Source: Dioscorea cayenensis subsp. rotundata (Eukaryota > Streptophyta > Magnoliopsida > Dioscoreales > Dioscoreaceae). From it: a DNA stretch of 64,000 nucleotides. Position numbers and translations under genes: made by a program. Location of the stretch: NCBI RefSeq assembly GCF_009730915.1, contig NC_052475.1, positions 28,519,016 through 28,583,015 of the forward strand, given 5' to 3'. Below, in pieces: positions 62,615 through 64,000 of this stretch. The first letter of the stretch is position 1; every line of letters starts with the position of its first letter. The notes beneath the pieces were generated by a model that did no database searches, was not told the DNA's origin, and worked only from the letters and a program-made list of their open reading frames with translations.

Positions 62615-62854
62615 AACCAATCCACTTTCAACTTTAATTTGAATTATATATATAGCACACAGCTTACACAAAGTCAATCAAAAGAAAAAAATAAAAAAAA
62701 CAAAAACTTATTCAACAAATTCATAAGTTCAACCCAACACTACAAAAAGGTCGCTTGTCAAACGCTAACACTTTGGATTTCATACCAAGTGTCAAACATC
62801 CAGAAGCATTGAAAAAATAAAATAAAATAAAGATTATTGGCCTAAAAAATACTC

Positions 62855-62860
62855 TATAAA
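62855..62860 (+). promoter_or_regulatory. TATA box of the GH5 gene
   Basis: CTCTATAAAACA lies about 54 bp upstream of the ATG at 62914, a suitable core-promoter spacing with a short leader. Confidence 0.55.
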
Positions 62861-62913
62861 ACAAGAAGGCCATAAGACTAAAATATCTCACATCTCAATC
62901 TCAAAACAAAACC

Positions 62914-64000
62914 ATGAGAAGTATGGCACAAACCCAAGTTCCAATTGCATTAACCTTTTCAGTATTAATATTCCTCATCTCCATCTCCCATGCAGCAAGG
63001 TCCACCCCTCCTCCTTCCAAACTGAAGGCTGTCAACCTTGGAGGATGGCTTGTCACTGAGGGATGGATCAAACCTTCTCTCTTTGATGCCATTCCCAACA
63101 ATGATCTACTGGTAATTACTTACTTTAATTTCTTCATCTCTAATCTTCAGATAAATTCTAACAGCATTTTGATCTTCAGGATGGCACACAAGTAGAGTTC
63201 AAGTCAGTTACACAAGGCATGTATCTTTGTGCAGAGAGTGGTGGAGGTACCATCATGGTTGCCAATAGAACCATTGCTTCAGGATGGGAAACATTTAAGG
63301 TTTGAGAAAGAATAAACCAACAATACTTAACTTTAACATGTGTTTTCTCCTCTCTTTTTTTGAAATTTCTGTTTTTGAATGTTGTGGAATGGATATATAT
63401 ATATATATATACAGTTATGGAGAATCACTTCAAATGAGTTTAATTTGAGAGTCTTCAATGGAGAGTTCATAGGGTTGGAGAGTAGTGGTGATGCAGTGGC
63501 AGTTTCTAATAGACCTGGTGATACTGAGACTTTTGAGATTGTTAGGAACTCTGGAGATTCCAGCCGGGTTCGTATCAAGGCTTCAAATGGTCTTTTCTTG
63601 CAGGTAATAATAATAAGTTAACTTATAATATTGGTTATGATACAAAATGTTAGATTGGTTTTTAATTAACAAGATGATATGATACTGTTGTTGTTATTAG
63701 GCGAAGACGGAGATTTCGGTGACAGCTGACTACTTAGAAAACACAAACTGGGGAGATGATGATCCATCGGTGTTTTTGATGACAATAGTTGGTTCAATGA
63801 GGGGAGAGTTTCAGATCACCAATGGTTATGGAGCAGAGAAGGCCACGGCTGTTATGCAGGTAAGTATTGATCACTTTGGTTGACTAGTCAACGTTTTGAC
63901 AGAGTTGACCATGATGATTTGGTCAACTGTATGATGTTTGACTAGTCAACGCAGTGTTTTTTAATATTTGTCTTTGTTTATTCCTTTGGGAGATGAGTGG
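62914..64000 (+). CDS. GH5 glucan 1,3-beta-glucosidase-like protein, 5' part only
   Basis: First four exons of a gene that runs off the window: 62914-63111, 63180-63299, 63415-63603 and 63701-63859, all with GT-AG borders. The protein opens MRSMAQTQVPIALTFSVLIF, a signal peptide ending near SHAARS, so it is probably secreted. KLKAVNLGGWLVTEGWIKPS is the start of the GH5 exo-1,3-beta-glucanase fold as found in plants. It is followed by a fascin/ricin-like inserted beta-trefoil domain of the DUF7910 type (MYLCAESGGGTIMVANRTIA; VFNGEFIGLES; GLFLQAKTEISVTADY). The GH5 catalytic residues lie beyond the window. The family degrades or remodels 1,3-beta-glucan in the wall. The second in-frame ATG (62923) is an alternative start. 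The promoter side is a duplicated segment with a 3.2-kb nested insertion ending about 300 bp upstream. Confidence 0.87.
63880..63949. promoter_or_regulatory. W-box cluster with two TTGACTAGTCAA palindromes in a GH5 intron
   Basis: TTGACTAGTCAA, a perfect 12-bp palindrome, occurs at 63880-63891 and 63938-63949. Between them are TTGAC (63896-63900), TTGACC (63905-63910) and GGTCAA (63921-63926). Each palindrome holds two opposed W-box cores, so seven TTGAC cores lie within 70 bp. W-boxes are WRKY-factor sites, and 1,3-beta-glucanases are often defence-responsive. A regulatory role is inference. Confidence 0.45.

Larger units (their letters stand above)
58346..62787. repeat. Segmental duplication, copy B, split by a nested insertion
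   Basis: The left part (58346-59372) and right part (62615-62787) together match copy A. Between them lies 3.2 kb of inserted DNA flanked by AACCAATCCA (59363-59372 and 62615-62624). The copies have many point and indel differences, so the duplication is old. The insertion happened after it, because copy A is uninterrupted. Confidence 0.83.

Overview
This is nuclear DNA from a flowering plant. It is AT-rich, the genes have many GT-AG introns, and intergenic stretches carry microsatellites and degenerate transposons. The predicted lipoyl synthase resembles my recollection of the rice protein more than the Arabidopsis one, so I infer a monocot, possibly a non-grass such as a yam relative. The species cannot be fixed from the sequence alone. 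No bacterial, organellar or CRISPR content was seen.

Layout, left to right. A five-exon DUF4057-family gene (91-3317, minus) is followed by about 6 kb of intergenic DNA with two local tandem duplications. Next come an 11-exon trehalose-6-phosphate phosphatase (9550-11512, minus), about 7 kb of AT-rich intergenic DNA, and an AP2/ERF factor of the RAP2.4 (A-6) type (18751-19527, minus). A five-exon PHP-domain phosphoesterase (22922-25748, minus) and mitochondrial lipoyl synthase (26768-29745, plus) are divergent, and a Mutator-like MITE with a 9-bp target duplication sits between them. About 5.5 kb of intergenic DNA leads to a six-exon GH3 beta-xylosidase/arabinofuranosidase (35281-40275, plus), whose last intron contains a 1000-N gap. 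On the minus strand follow a few unrecognised exon-like blocks (about 40560-41256), an intronless PPR protein (41279-42784) and a cyclin-T gene (44339-55693). The third intron of the cyclin-T gene holds a full-length LINE (46804-52599) flanked by perfect 14-bp target duplications. The right end carries a segment duplicated in tandem. Its second copy is split by a LINE 3' fragment that itself contains a solo-LTR-like block. The window ends inside a GH5 exo-1,3-beta-glucanase-like gene (62914 to past the end, plus).

These are ordinary plant housekeeping, signalling and cell-wall genes that do not form a pathway cluster. I found no new multi-gene system. The most useful observations are four single-base coding insertions in the GH3 gene and one in the lipoyl synthase transit peptide (assembly errors or real lesions), the intronic LINE, the nested insertion with an 'empty site' paralogue in the same window, the MITE, a dense W-box cluster in a GH5 intron, and the unassigned exon-like blocks.
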